Notes: generated by a model from the letters alone, not told the origin. A DNA stretch of 64,000 nt from Sphaerochaeta halotolerans (GCF_003429665.1 NZ_QUWK01000010.1:36859-100858), one strand, 5' to 3'; positions 32,416 through 42,294 are shown, counted from the stretch's first letter. Numbers and translations are program-made.

Positions 32416-35361
32416 TCAAGACCCCAGTTTTCTCAGATTCTGCACCTCCACGATCAAGGCACCTTCATCATTCTTTACCAAGCCGAAGACCAACAGCGGC
32501 CAACGACCTGCCAGCAAAGGGTAAAGGCGCTTATAGAGTTCAGGGAACAGCACCGTCTCGTAGAGTGCTGTCTCATCCTCAAAGGAGACAAAGCTCATAC
32601 ATTCTCCTGTTTTGGTCAATACCTGTTTCTGGGTAATCTGGTAGCCAATGAGCGTAACATATCGCTCCACATTTTGATCAATCTCACATGCCTTGATCCG
32701 GTGGACTGAACTCAAGAGGTGTGCGTAGAGTACCAAGGGGTGATGATTCCTGAGAAAACCCAGGGAAGCAAACTCACGATGGAGTTCTCCTTCACTGTAG
32801 GGGCGCTGAATGGCAACAGGAAGCTGCTCTTTCTTGTAATGGGGCTGCTCAATAGAAAACAAGTCTGCCTGCCCATTGCATGAGTGGGACCGTGTCGTGG
32901 TGAGCAGTATCCTGAGTTGGTCACTTCGCTTCCTTGCAGGGGCCAATGAGTCAAACGCACCTGAGGCTACCAAGGCCACCAGATCCTCCCTGCCCAGAGC
33001 GAGTCGGTGGGAAGCTTCTTCTAGAGTGGAAAACCATCCACCTTGCTTTCGTTCCTCGATAATTCGCTTCATAGCATTTCTGCTAAGTTCAGCAATGGCC
33101 ATTAGGCCGATGATGAGGGTGTTTCCTTCAGCCCAGTACGCTATCCTGCTTGTATTGATATCGGGACCGGTCAGGGTAAGCCCCATCCTTCTTGCCTCAC
33201 TGATATACGCCTGTGGGCGGTAGTATCCCCCTTGGTTGGTCAATACAGCTGCTATGAAATGGGCTGGATGATGGACCCTGAGGTATGCACTTTGGAAGGA
33301 AACCATTGCATAGCTTGCTGAGTGTGGTTTGCAAAAAGAGTAGCCATCGAAGGAGAGCATCATCAGCCAGATTTGTTCAGCAATCGAAGGATTGACCCCA
33401 TTCTTCTCACAACCTGCAAAGAACTGGTCCCTGAATACCTGCAGACGTTTCCCATCAGCCTTCTTTGCAATGATCTTGCGAAGCTGGTCGGCATCAGCTT
33501 GGGAAAAGCCTGCCAAGGCAACGGCTGTCTTGGAGACATCTTCCTGGTAACAAAGAATCCCGTATGTCTCGTCCAGAATATAGGCAAGCCTGGGATGCAG
33601 GGGTTCCCACCGTTTTCCTTTCAAACGCTGGACGTACTCATTGATGTACTTGTTTGCTGCAGGCCGGATGAGGGAGGAGTGAATGACGATATGTGCAAAA
33701 TCCCCTCGTCCTGTTTTCTTCTGCAACTGCCGCATTGCAGGAGATTCAATGTAGAAGACTCCCATCGAATCCCCACGGGCGAGGGCATTGACGGTTTCAG
33801 CATCTTCTGCAGGCTGCCATGTTCGTTCATCGAGGGAGACTCCCTCTTCCCTCAGGTTTTGCAAGGTATCGCGGATGACTGCAAGGGAGCGGTTTCCCAA
33901 GAGATCAATCTTTACAAAGCCTGCCATTTCCGTCCCCTCTTTCTCCCAACTCAGCAAGGGATATCCATCGGCTGATCGGAGGATCGGGGCATAACGGGTT
34001 ATCTCTTTGGGTGTGATAACCAATCCACCACAGTGCATGGAAATCTCTTTGGGAAGTCGGTCAAGTGCTGTGGCTATCCGCACAATGGTCTGCCACAGTG
34101 GGTCAAGCAGAGCATCAACCCCTTTCATGAACAACGTCTCTTCCGCTTTGGTAATCTGTGCATCACTCAGTCCATAACAACGGGCCGTTTCACGGATAGC
34201 GGAGCGCAGACGAAAACGGTTGTGGTTGGCTACCCTCGCACAGTGTTCAATACCAAAGCGTTCAAAAACAGCAGCAAAAACCCCATCTCGTTCATCCCAT
34301 GCAAAGTCAACATCGATGTCCGGTGGGTCTTGGCGGGAAGGGGAGAGGAACCGTTCAAAGTACAAATGATGGGCAATGGGATCCACATTGGTAATGAAGA
34401 GGCTGTACGAGACGATGGATGCAGCTCCTGACCCTCTGCCGCAGGTCCTGCTACTCATCTGTACTATATCGTGCATCACGAGGAAATAGGGGGCGAACCC
34501 CTTTTCGTTGATGATGCCCAACTCATAGTCGATACGTTCCATGATGGCATCATTAATCTCCCCATAGCGGTTCTCCGCACCTAGGTAGACCCGATTTTTC
34601 AGTTCTTCCTCAGCACTGCCTTGTGCAGTGACCGGATAGGTAGGAAAGATGAGGGAGGAGGAAAATGGGTCGTACGGTATAAGGATCTGTGCATGCTCTA
34701 TGGCCTCTGGCCAGGGCGCAAAAGCCTGTTCCCACTCCTCTTGCCTGAGCAATATTCCTCCTTTTTGTATATACGCTTCCTCTGTAAGACTGCCCACACT
34801 TTTATGGAGAGCAATGGCACGAAGTACCCGGTGGACCTCCCGTTGTCCTTCTTCAAGCAGAAAAGCTCCATCAATGGCGAGAAGGGGAACAGCGAGTTTT
34901 TTCGCAGTTGTGATGATCTGCAGGGAATCTGGGCTAATCGCACCGTACAGGGCTGCTCCTGTATCGGCAAGCTGGGAAAGGATTGCACTACTTGTGGTTG
35001 CCAACACAAGACCTTCCGAAGTTTTCTTAAGTGTAGGGAGATACGAAAAGGAAGGATCGAGATTCCTCTTGCTGATGAGGGTGCAGAGTAGCTCATAGCC
35101 CTTCTGGTCTTGGACGAAGGCAAACAGATCCCCCTGCCTTTCGGTAAGCAGGCAAGCACAAACAAGGGATATTCCCCTCTCTTTTGCTGCTTCCCTGTAG
35201 ACAGGATACCCATAGAGGTTGTCACGGTCCGTGATGGCAACTTGTTCTACCTGCATTGCCTGTAAACGGTTGAAGAGGTCATCCACCGCCACTGGAGAGA
35301 AGAGAAGTGAGTAGGCTGTGCTCAGAGCTAGACGACTACGCATGGGCGATGGTTGTTGCAT
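32416..35361 (-). CDS. Error-prone DnaE-type DNA polymerase III alpha subunit (DnaE2/ImuC-like)
   Basis: A 981-residue C-family polymerase, shorter than replicative DnaE (about 1160). The N-terminal PHP domain is degenerate (LALSTAYSLL and TDRDNLYG where histidines are expected), so proofreading is unlikely. The polymerase active site is intact at PPDIDVDFAWDERDGVF, with RGSGAASIVSYSL, EISMHCGGLVI and DGYSFCKPHSASYAMVS as family landmarks. It ends after an OB-fold, without the extended tau-binding tail. It overlaps the ImuB-like gene by 26 bases (or 8, if the ATG at 35343 is used). This fits the translesion polymerase of a mutasome. Confidence 0.88.
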   Translation of the reverse strand: MQQPSPMRSRLALSTAYSLLFSPVAVDDLFNRLQAMQVEQVAITDRDNLYGYPVYREAAKERGISLVCACLLTERQGDLFAFVQDQKGYELLCTLISKRNLDPSFSYLPTLKKTSEGLVLATTSSAILSQLADTGAALYGAISPDSLQIITTAKKLAVPLLAIDGAFLLEEGQREVHRVLRAIALHKSVGSLTEEAYIQKGGILLRQEEWEQAFAPWPEAIEHAQILIPYDPFSSSLIFPTYPVTAQGSAEEELKNRVYLGAENRYGEINDAIMERIDYELGIINEKGFAPYFLVMHDIVQMSSRTCGRGSGAASIVSYSLFITNVDPIAHHLYFERFLSPSRQDPPDIDVDFAWDERDGVFAAVFERFGIEHCARVANHNRFRLRSAIRETARCYGLSDAQITKAEETLFMKGVDALLDPLWQTIVRIATALDRLPKEISMHCGGLVITPKEITRYAPILRSADGYPLLSWEKEGTEMAGFVKIDLLGNRSLAVIRDTLQNLREEGVSLDERTWQPAEDAETVNALARGDSMGVFYIESPAMRQLQKKTGRGDFAHIVIHSSLIRPAANKYINEYVQRLKGKRWEPLHPRLAYILDETYGILCYQEDVSKTAVALAGFSQADADQLRKIIAKKADGKRLQVFRDQFFAGCEKNGVNPSIAEQIWLMMLSFDGYSFCKPHSASYAMVSFQSAYLRVHHPAHFIAAVLTNQGGYYRPQAYISEARRMGLTLTGPDINTSRIAYWAEGNTLIIGLMAIAELSRNAMKRIIEERKQGGWFSTLEEASHRLALGREDLVALVASGAFDSLAPARKRSDQLRILLTTTRSHSCNGQADLFSIEQPHYKKEQLPVAIQRPYSEGELHREFASLGFLRNHHPLVLYAHLLSSVHRIKACEIDQNVERYVTLIGYQITQKQVLTKTGECMSFVSFEDETALYETVLFPELYKRLYPLLAGRWPLLVFGLVKNDEGALIVEVQNLRKLGS

Positions 35362-36511
35362 GGGTCAGGATGCCAGGACCAAACTTATGACGCATTCGAT
35401 CAACTGCCTGTTGTAGGGAGTCCGAGCGATGCTGTGCATCGGGGAGAAAGAGGTCCAGAGTCGGTGCAAGTGGGGAGAGTTCGGCGAGGGAGAGTGAGCA
35501 AGAGAGCACATGTACCCTACGGCTTGCTGCCAGTTGGGCAACCTTCCATGCAACAAGGGTGATCTCATGGTCATAGACCCACTGTCCCTTGGTACGGAGG
35601 GACGCCTCGGTTCTTCTTCCATCACTGTAGAGCAGTGCTATTTGGATCTTTGCGCAGCCAAGTCCTGCAGATCTCATGGCCAAGGCTGCATCCTCTCCTG
35701 CAGCGACCACAGCGGCATGGAGGGCATCCATCTCCAGGATTGGTGCAGCAAACCTGATTTTCCTCTGCACAAGCCGTTTCTCTGGCAGCCCGGTTTGCAG
35801 TGGACTGCTATCCAGTCCACGGGCAGCATCGCGAAGAGCCAAACCACGTTTGCCCAGGAAGGCAAGTACCTGGTCATCCTTCAGCGCTGCAATCTGGCCA
35901 ATTGTCGTGATACCTGCCACCGAGAGCAGTCGTGCAGTGGCAACTCCTACTCCGCTCAGCAAGGAAACATCCTGCCAAGCAAGGAATGAAGCCTCATCCC
36001 CCTCCCTGACCTGAATCAATCCAGCAGGTCTGGTGGTACGGGTCCCCACTTTGGCGACCAGCTTGTTGGAGGCCACAGCCACTGAAGCATCAAGGTTCAG
36101 CTTCTCTTTGATTTCTCCCCGAATATGCACAGCGCTATCCACCACCGGGCCGAAGAGGCGTGTGGTTCCCTGCATGTCCAGATAGATATGACCGCCCCGG
36201 TCGCACTGGATGCTGGGAGAATATGCCTGTGCGATGGTGGTAATTGCTGCATCAGCCTTTGCCGTGCTTTGCCTGTCCCAGGGGAGTACCTGCAGGGAGG
36301 GGATTCTCTGTTTTGCAAGACGAAGTGGCATACCGGTCCGTACTCCTTCCTCCCATGCTCTGCGTGATGGGGTAAGCACTACTGTTCTTGCCGACCCCTC
36401 CATGGCGACCACAAATGGGGTGTCAGCAAGACTTGGATTTTTTGCCACTGCTACTGCTGCTGCAAAGTCGGTCACATTGATATGGATGATGCTTGCCCCG
36501 GAAGGTCGCAT
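35336..36511 (-). CDS. ImuB-like Y-family polymerase homologue lacking catalytic residues
   Basis: A 391-residue protein aligned by eye to DinB. The catalytic block IIHVDMDCF is here IIHINVTDF (both aspartates changed, Asn12 and Thr14), and LSLDEAYLD is here RGGHIYLD, so the Asp-Glu pair is Gly107-His108. It is therefore probably not a polymerase but an adaptor, as ImuB is. The helix-hairpin-helix region (LLSGVGVATARLLSVAGITT) and little-finger region remain. A clamp-binding-like motif TLDLF occurs at 351-355, followed by the usual tail AVDRMRHKFG. The ATG follows GGAGGG, 40 bases inside the DUF72 gene. Confidence 0.85.
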   Translation of the reverse strand: MRPSGASIIHINVTDFAAAVAVAKNPSLADTPFVVAMEGSARTVVLTPSRRAWEEGVRTGMPLRLAKQRIPSLQVLPWDRQSTAKADAAITTIAQAYSPSIQCDRGGHIYLDMQGTTRLFGPVVDSAVHIRGEIKEKLNLDASVAVASNKLVAKVGTRTTRPAGLIQVREGDEASFLAWQDVSLLSGVGVATARLLSVAGITTIGQIAALKDDQVLAFLGKRGLALRDAARGLDSSPLQTGLPEKRLVQRKIRFAAPILEMDALHAAVVAAGEDAALAMRSAGLGCAKIQIALLYSDGRRTEASLRTKGQWVYDHEITLVAWKVAQLAASRRVHVLSCSLSLAELSPLAPTLDLFLPDAQHRSDSLQQAVDRMRHKFGPGILTHATTIAHA

Positions 36512-37296
36512 ACTTTCCCTCCTACTGCCAACTGGTACAACATCAGCGCATTGGCTACTGCCTGACCCCTGCGATGGTTGTTGAAGTAGATGAGTACCTT
36601 CTGTGTATGTGTAGTAAACGATTGAATCCGTCCAAGTAGGCTGGCAAGTTCCTTAGCACTGTACAGATAATCGTAACGGCTTGCACGATCCGATCCCCAC
36701 CAAGTCTCTTCATTCCTTCCATGGAGCCTGATATAGGCAAGTGAGTTGCTGGTTTTTACATCCATCATGGGAGGATTGCCTTTCACCGAGGGCATGTCAA
36801 GGGAAGCAAGGGCAATGTTTCTCTGTCGTAGTGAGTCAAGAGTACGATTGTTGTACCAGCTGCTGTTCCGGAATTCGATGGCAAGGGGGAAGGGGGCAAG
36901 GGCCTTCAGGAGCGAATCCAGATATTTGCGTTCTGCTATTTCATAATGAAACGAATAGGGGAATTGCAGTAGGACAGCACTAAGCACTTGGTTGTGAGCC
37001 AGTGGCTCAATGGCATGGGAGAACAAGAGGGCCTGTTCCCTCCAGGAAGCAGGATCAATGGTATGGGTAAGGCTCTGGTGAGCCTTGATGGAGAATTGGA
37101 GGGACGGAGCACTCTTGTGCATTGCTGCAAGTTGTGTGGCCTCAGGCATGCGATAGTAGCTGAAGTTCAGCTCCACTGTGGGAAACAGCTGGGCATAGTG
37201 GGCGAGGAAGTCCTCACGTCTGGTTCCCTGTGCATACACTGGTCCTATCCACTCGGTATAACTGTAGCCTGAAGTTCCAATCAAAACGGTACTCAT
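36472..37296 (-). CDS. DUF72 domain protein, first gene of the mutasome-like operon
   Basis: A 274-residue DUF72 (YecE-like) TIM-barrel protein. Landmarks are VLIGTSGYSYTEW at the start, LFPTVELNFSYYRMP, FSIKAHQSLTH, LLQFPYSFHYE, PLAIEFRNSSW, SLAYIRLHGRNEETWWG and YFNNHRRGQAVANA. Biochemical function of DUF72 is not established; nuclease activity has been proposed. It overlaps the ImuB-like gene by 40 bases and is the operon's first gene, where imuA or lexA stands in other mutasome clusters. No ribosome site precedes its ATG. A promoter-like TTGATT-17-TATATC would place the transcript start almost at the ATG, so a leaderless message is possible. Confidence 0.88.
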   Translation of the reverse strand: MSTVLIGTSGYSYTEWIGPVYAQGTRREDFLAHYAQLFPTVELNFSYYRMPEATQLAAMHKSAPSLQFSIKAHQSLTHTIDPASWREQALLFSHAIEPLAHNQVLSAVLLQFPYSFHYEIAERKYLDSLLKALAPFPLAIEFRNSSWYNNRTLDSLRQRNIALASLDMPSVKGNPPMMDVKTSNSLAYIRLHGRNEETWWGSDRASRYDYLYSAKELASLLGRIQSFTTHTQKVLIYFNNHRRGQAVANALMLYQLAVGGKVCDLPGQASSISM

Positions 37297-37298
37297 AT

Positions 37299-37333
37299 TC
37301 TTGATATACTATATATATGTTAAGTAATCAAGA
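37299..37333. promoter_or_regulatory. Inverted repeat between divergent DUF72 operon and HAD gene
   Basis: TCTTGAT (37299-37305) and ATCAAGA (37327-37333) are exact reverse complements 21 bases apart. They flank the AT-rich stretch that would hold the minus-strand -10/-35 boxes of the mutasome-like operon (TTGATT and TATATC, 17 bases apart). This is the natural place for a damage-responsive operator. I cannot match it to a known LexA box. Confidence 0.4.
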
Positions 37334-37403
37334 GGAAACCTCACGTGTCTTGCCTCTAGGATGGATATTTGCCATACTGGTGCACAATATTTTGGAGGTG
37401 GAT

Positions 37404-38189
37404 GTGCATACATATGCCGGTATCGTTTTCTGTGATGTGGATGGAACGATTCTTCCCCATGGGGAGAGAACCATCTCCTCGGAGTTCTTTGCCTTGGTAG
37501 AAGAAGCAAGGCAGGCGGATTTCCTGTTCTGCATATCCAGCGGGCGGTTTCATGAAGCGCTCATTCCTCTCTTTTCACCGGTTTCCTCCCAGGTGGTTTT
37601 TTCAGCTTCCAATGGGTGCAGGGTAGTGTATCAGGGAACTGAGTTGTTTCCCAATCATGGTATAACCCGTCCCTTGGCTGAGCAGATAACCTCCTCGTTG
37701 CATGCCTGGGGAGCCACGGCGCTTATCTCTACGACAGAAGCGATCTACTTGCCCACCTTCTCCCGGAATCAGCTGAAGGCAAAGAGCTATCTGGCAAAGG
37801 GGTATACGAGATTTTTTGACACATTCAACGAAGTAATCGGTGATGTGTTGCAGATTACCGCAGTATGTGATGGCAATGTACCTACAGTTCTTGAGCAAAG
37901 TCGGAAGGCTTGGGATTCCTCCTTTCATGTAGTCACCACAGGGAACCAGATGTTTGACATCTGTCCTACTTCGAAAGGCACCTCGTTGAAAGCCATCAGT
38001 GAGCACTTCTCTGTTCCCCTCGCATACACCTATGCCTTTGGAGATGACGAGAATGACATTCCCATGCTTGAGGCTGCTGGTAAAGGCTATATCATGGGAA
38101 GTGCACACCAAGGAGTGAAGGACAGGGATTTCGAGCACTGTCATGATTTGGTTGGGACCATCAGGAAAATTATAGAAAAGCAACGCTAG
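37404..38189 (+). CDS. HAD-superfamily (Cof-type) phosphatase
   Basis: A 261-residue HAD hydrolase of subclass IIB. Motif I is IVFCDVDGTILPHGER, motif II ISSGRF, motif III includes the lysine in TSKGTSLKAI, and motif IV is AFGDDENDIPMLEAA. Cof-type enzymes dephosphorylate sugar phosphates or similar metabolites. The start is a GTG at 37404 with GGAGGTG five bases upstream; the longer frame to 37317 adds unrelated residues. It is divergent from the DUF72-ImuB-DnaE operon, with about 107 bases between them. Confidence 0.9.
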   Translation: MHTYAGIVFCDVDGTILPHGERTISSEFFALVEEARQADFLFCISSGRFHEALIPLFSPVSSQVVFSASNGCRVVYQGTELFPNHGITRPLAEQITSSLHAWGATALISTTEAIYLPTFSRNQLKAKSYLAKGYTRFFDTFNEVIGDVLQITAVCDGNVPTVLEQSRKAWDSSFHVVTTGNQMFDICPTSKGTSLKAISEHFSVPLAYTYAFGDDENDIPMLEAAGKGYIMGSAHQGVKDRDFEHCHDLVGTIRKIIEKQR

Positions 38190-38263
38190 ACGTACTGGTA
38201 GGATGCTTGGGGGTATGGTAAGGTAGTGTTGTATACAGGCTTGGAGAACGAGGAGTAACGAGT

Positions 38264-39328
38264 TTGAACTTGCTTTTCAGCGCAACGCAAGGGCATTTTG
38301 TTCTAACATTTTCCAATCTGATAGTACTCCTTTTTGGACTGCTTATCCTTTTTACGGTCATAACCTTCATACAGAAACGTAAGGCCAGAACATTACAAAC
38401 ACAGGAAACCTCTCTTCGGCATACATCAGAGTTACTCAGCTATGTTATAGAGCATTCGCGTTATGCCATAGCCGTGCATGACACAAACCTGCATTACCTC
38501 TATGTCAGTCAGAAATATTGTGAGGAGTATCATATCCCAGATAGGAATGCCATTATTGGCAAACACCATTATGAGGTAATTCCCAATCTCCCCGAAAAAT
38601 GGAGAAAGGTCCACCAACGTTGTCTGAAAGGTGAAGTGATCAATGGGGAAGACGACCCCTATACTCATGCAGATGGAACTGTAGACTACACACGTTGGGA
38701 ATGCCGCCCATGGTATACAGAGAACGGCAAGATTGGTGGCATCATTGTCTATACTGAGTTACTCACCCAACAGAAGCGGATGGCATCAGAACTGAAAGAA
38801 ACCCATGATTATCTTGATGCATTGCTTATGCAATCGAACAGTCCCATCCTTGTCTGGGACTCTTCTTATACTATTACCAGAACAAACCACTCTTTTTCCA
38901 CCTTGTTGGGAATACCAATGCACGAGATTGTGGGAAAGAACGTAGGCATCGTATTATCTTCACTGGGTGAGGGGGAGCTCGACCGTCTGGAAAGCCGTCT
39001 GGAAACGGAACATAGTCTTTCCAATGTCGAAATACATCTCAAAACTGTTGATGGCCAGGTACGGACCATTCTTTGGAATGCAGGGCCCATTCTTGACCCT
39101 GTTGACGGTTCCCTCGTAGCAACCATCGCCCAGGGGTTGGATATAACTGAACGTAATGCGATAGAACAACAGAACAAGGAACAGCTGGAAGAACTGAAGC
39201 GTTGGTACGCAGTAATGAGCCAGAGGGAAGAACGAATCATGGAATTGAAGCGAGAGGTGAATGCTCTGCTTAGGGAACTCGGAAGAACATCCCGTTACTC
39301 CTCAGTGGAAGAGGAGGGTATGCCATGA
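38264..39328 (+). CDS. Membrane-anchored protein with two PAS domains and no output domain
   Basis: A 354-residue protein. One membrane helix (FSNLIVLLFGLLILFTVITF) is followed by PAS 1 (about 60-170, YVIEHSRYAIAVHDTNLHYL) and PAS 2 (about 180-300, NSPILVWDSSYTITRTNHSF, ending LDITERN), then a coiled coil (EEQNKEQLEELKRWYAVMSQ-like) containing MSQREERIMELKREVNALL. That tail normally leads into a histidine kinase, which is absent. The stop overlaps the next gene (ATGA), so it is probably a sensory partner of the GGDEF/HD-GYP protein. The start is uncertain; no strong ribosome site is visible. Confidence 0.8.
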   Translation: MNLLFSATQGHFVLTFSNLIVLLFGLLILFTVITFIQKRKARTLQTQETSLRHTSELLSYVIEHSRYAIAVHDTNLHYLYVSQKYCEEYHIPDRNAIIGKHHYEVIPNLPEKWRKVHQRCLKGEVINGEDDPYTHADGTVDYTRWECRPWYTENGKIGGIIVYTELLTQQKRMASELKETHDYLDALLMQSNSPILVWDSSYTITRTNHSFSTLLGIPMHEIVGKNVGIVLSSLGEGELDRLESRLETEHSLSNVEIHLKTVDGQVRTILWNAGPILDPVDGSLVATIAQGLDITERNAIEQQNKEQLEELKRWYAVMSQREERIMELKREVNALLRELGRTSRYSSVEEEGMP

Positions 39329-42177
39329 ATGTTATTCGCTTGAAACTACTCGTTATACTCCTCTCACTATCCTCCATTCTCTTCGCCTCCGACTCCTCCT
39401 TCCTTTCTACATTGAGTGATGCTGAAATTGCTTTGCTTGCACAGCAGGAGCCCCTCACTGTCTTGGTTGATCCTGCCTGGGAACCCTTGGAATACCTAGA
39501 CAAGCAGGGGAACCCAACTGGTTTGAGTTATGCATACTTGCAGTGTATCAGCTCTCTCAGTGGCTTAACCTTTATTCCTGTTGAAGAAGCTTCGTGGCAG
39601 GATGCATATGACAAGTTGCTTTCCGGTGAAATTGCCATGACAGGGAGCATCAGCAAGACTGAAGAGCGTGAAGCAACCCTACGATTCAGTGAACCGTACC
39701 TGACTGTGCCTTTGGCTATTATCGCAGGAGAACAGGTGGGTTATATTGGCAGCCTGGCTGAGCTCGAAGGAAAAAGAGTCGCAGTAGTATCCCATTATGC
39801 GGCACAGGAATGGCTTGCCCGGGATTACCCGAATCTGACACTGGTTGAGGTTCCCTCCGTTTCAGAAGGATTGCTGAAGGTTTCCCGGGGTGAGTGCTTC
39901 GCTCTGGTGGAGAATCTACTGGTTGCTAACCACTATCGGGCAAAGCTAGGGCTTTCCAGAAAGGTAAAGGTAGTGGGCACTACCGCGTATATGAACTCTC
40001 TCTCCATTGCTGTGCATGAGGACTATGCATCAATTCTTCCCATTATCAACAAAGCTCTCCAAACCATTGATAGCGAGACGCGGGAGCGTCTGTATCGAAC
40101 ATATCTCCCGCTCCAGTATGAAAGAACAGTACAGCGCTCAACCATTTACCTGATTGTTGGATTAGCCTTGATTGTTGCTGTGATATTGGGTTTCTGGATT
40201 TGGAAACTCATCGAGGAAGTACAGAGAAGAAAAGCTGTGGAAAAAGAATTAGCAGACAGTGAAATAAAATTCAAGCAACTTTTCTCCAATGCACCGGTAC
40301 CAATGGTTCTGCTCACGCATGAAGGGAAGGTGGCTTCTGTGAATGATGCTTGGGTTACAACGTTTGGCTTCAAGCATGGTGAGATTAACGATATTGATAT
40401 CTGGTATGAGAAGGTGTATCCCGACCCTACCTATCGAATACAGGCAAGACAATCTTGGGAAGCGGCTGTTGAGGAGTCTAGAAGAAAAAAACTGCATCAT
40501 ATTGAGTCGCATGAATATACCTTGGTTGCAGCATCAGGAACTGTTTTGGAGATGGAAATCAGTGGTGCATTCCTGGACCGGTTTCTCCTTATTACCTTCT
40601 TTGATATTACTGAGAGAAACTCCTCCATGCGCTCGCTACAAGGTTTGCAAGAACAAACTGAGCAGGGAAGGCGAATCATCCTTAATGCGCTTGAGGATCA
40701 GAAGATTGCCCAGCAATCACTTGCACAAAGCAAGGCCACCCTTGATGCAGCCATCAACAGCATGATTGACTCTGTGTTTATAATTGACCCTGAAAGCCGT
40801 TTCATCCTAGTCAACAAAGCATTCTTGCGTTACTACCGATTTTCGGAGCGTACTGAATGTCCCGAGACCCTGAACGCCTTCTCTTCCTTGTTTGAAGCTT
40901 ATGACAGTCAAGGGAATCTACTCGATAAACAGAAGTGGGCAGGGTTTCAAGCACTCTCAGGAAAAACGGGAGACACTGAATATACAGTAGTAAAGAGAGA
41001 AACCGGGGAGCGTTGGATAGGAAGCTACAGTTATGCTCCCATACGAGATGAACAGAATGTGTTGCTTGGTGCTGTTGTCGTTTGTCGTGATGTAACGGAA
41101 ATCCGTGCAAACCAAAAAAAATTGATCTATCAGAGAAACCATGATTACCTTACCGGTCTCTATAGTCGAGCTTACTTTGAGCACAAGCTGCAAAGACTTG
41201 AACATGCAGGAGCTTTTACCCTTGCATTGATTGATATCAATGGATTGAAACTAATCAATGACAGTTTTGGCCATGATGTGGGTGATTCGATGCTCAAGGC
41301 CACGGCACAAATCCTACGAAAATGCAGCACTGAGGGCACTACAATCGCGCGGTATGGTGGAGATGAGTTTGTGTTTCTTCTTCCTGGCGATTCTGTCCAA
41401 GAAACGGAAGCGTTGCTTGCTTGTGTAGAAGAACGCTCCAGGGAGATACGAATTGAGAGTTTTAGACTTTCCATCTCCTCTGGGTATGCTGTAAAAGAAG
41501 TGGGAAAGGAGCGTTTGCAGGAAACGCTTAAGCGAGCGGAGGATCATCTGCAACGAAACAAGATCTACGAAAGTGCAAGTGCAAAGAACAAGTCTATAGG
41601 ATTGGTCATCAATTCACTGTTCGCAAAGAGTCCCCGGGAATTGCAACACTCAAGAAGGGTAAGCCTCCTTTCCGTATTCCTGGCTAAACAGTTGCATCTT
41701 TCTGAGAGTGATATTAAGCGTATTCGGATTGCTGCTTTGTTGCACGATATTGGAAAGATAGGAATCAATGAGTCAATTCTCAATAAACCAACGCGTCTTG
41801 AGGATAATGAGCGGGATGCAGTAAAAAGGCATCCGGAGATTGGGTATCGAATTCTCTCTGCTTCTGTTGAATACAGTGACCTATCCCTGTCAGTGTTGGA
41901 ACACCATGAGAGGTGGGATGGAACTGGGTATCCCAGAGGGCTGAAGGGAGAAGCTATCAGCTTACCAGCAAGAATCATCAGTGTAGCGGACAGCTATGAT
42001 GCCATGACCAGTGAGCGCTCCTACAAGAAGCCATTGCCTCCGGAAGTGGCTATTGCAGAGATCAAGCGCTGTAGTGGATCCATGTACGACCCTGCTGTTG
42101 TTTCGGCTTTCCTTTCTTCAATCAGTCAGTTCCGTGGTCAAGACGGAGAAACCCAAGAAGAGAGCGAATTGTTTTAA
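39325..42177 (+). CDS. Sensor protein with periplasmic SBP domain, two PAS, GGDEF and HD-GYP domains
   Basis: A 950-residue signalling protein. A signal peptide (LLVILLSLSSILFAS) is followed by a SBP_bac_3 domain (about 40-265, TVLVDPAWEPLEYLDKQGNP), a membrane helix (about 272-296), PAS 1 (about 315-430), PAS 2 (about 475-595), GGDEF (about 605-765, intact ARYGGDEFVFLL) and HD-GYP (about 775-930, LLHDIGKIGI and HHERWDGTGYP). It thus carries both a cyclic-di-GMP synthase and a phosphodiesterase module, switched by a bound solute. Both signatures appear intact. Translationally coupled to the PAS-only protein. Confidence 0.93.
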   Translation: MNVIRLKLLVILLSLSSILFASDSSFLSTLSDAEIALLAQQEPLTVLVDPAWEPLEYLDKQGNPTGLSYAYLQCISSLSGLTFIPVEEASWQDAYDKLLSGEIAMTGSISKTEEREATLRFSEPYLTVPLAIIAGEQVGYIGSLAELEGKRVAVVSHYAAQEWLARDYPNLTLVEVPSVSEGLLKVSRGECFALVENLLVANHYRAKLGLSRKVKVVGTTAYMNSLSIAVHEDYASILPIINKALQTIDSETRERLYRTYLPLQYERTVQRSTIYLIVGLALIVAVILGFWIWKLIEEVQRRKAVEKELADSEIKFKQLFSNAPVPMVLLTHEGKVASVNDAWVTTFGFKHGEINDIDIWYEKVYPDPTYRIQARQSWEAAVEESRRKKLHHIESHEYTLVAASGTVLEMEISGAFLDRFLLITFFDITERNSSMRSLQGLQEQTEQGRRIILNALEDQKIAQQSLAQSKATLDAAINSMIDSVFIIDPESRFILVNKAFLRYYRFSERTECPETLNAFSSLFEAYDSQGNLLDKQKWAGFQALSGKTGDTEYTVVKRETGERWIGSYSYAPIRDEQNVLLGAVVVCRDVTEIRANQKKLIYQRNHDYLTGLYSRAYFEHKLQRLEHAGAFTLALIDINGLKLINDSFGHDVGDSMLKATAQILRKCSTEGTTIARYGGDEFVFLLPGDSVQETEALLACVEERSREIRIESFRLSISSGYAVKEVGKERLQETLKRAEDHLQRNKIYESASAKNKSIGLVINSLFAKSPRELQHSRRVSLLSVFLAKQLHLSESDIKRIRIAALLHDIGKIGINESILNKPTRLEDNERDAVKRHPEIGYRILSASVEYSDLSLSVLEHHERWDGTGYPRGLKGEAISLPARIISVADSYDAMTSERSYKKPLPPEVAIAEIKRCSGSMYDPAVVSAFLSSISQFRGQDGETQEESELF

Positions 42178-42294
42178 AAAATATGGATGACACAGAAGCA
42201 AAAATCTTATGCCAAGTTGATGCTGCACTCATTATGCCGGGAGACTGAGTATAAACCATGTAGTGGTGTATTCACAGACTGACTCTCCAATTGA

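Noticed and set aside
37317..37403. N-terminal extension of the HAD phosphatase
   Set aside because: It would put the start almost inside the divergent promoter, and the GTG at 37404 has an excellent GGAGGTG site directly before the first family motif.
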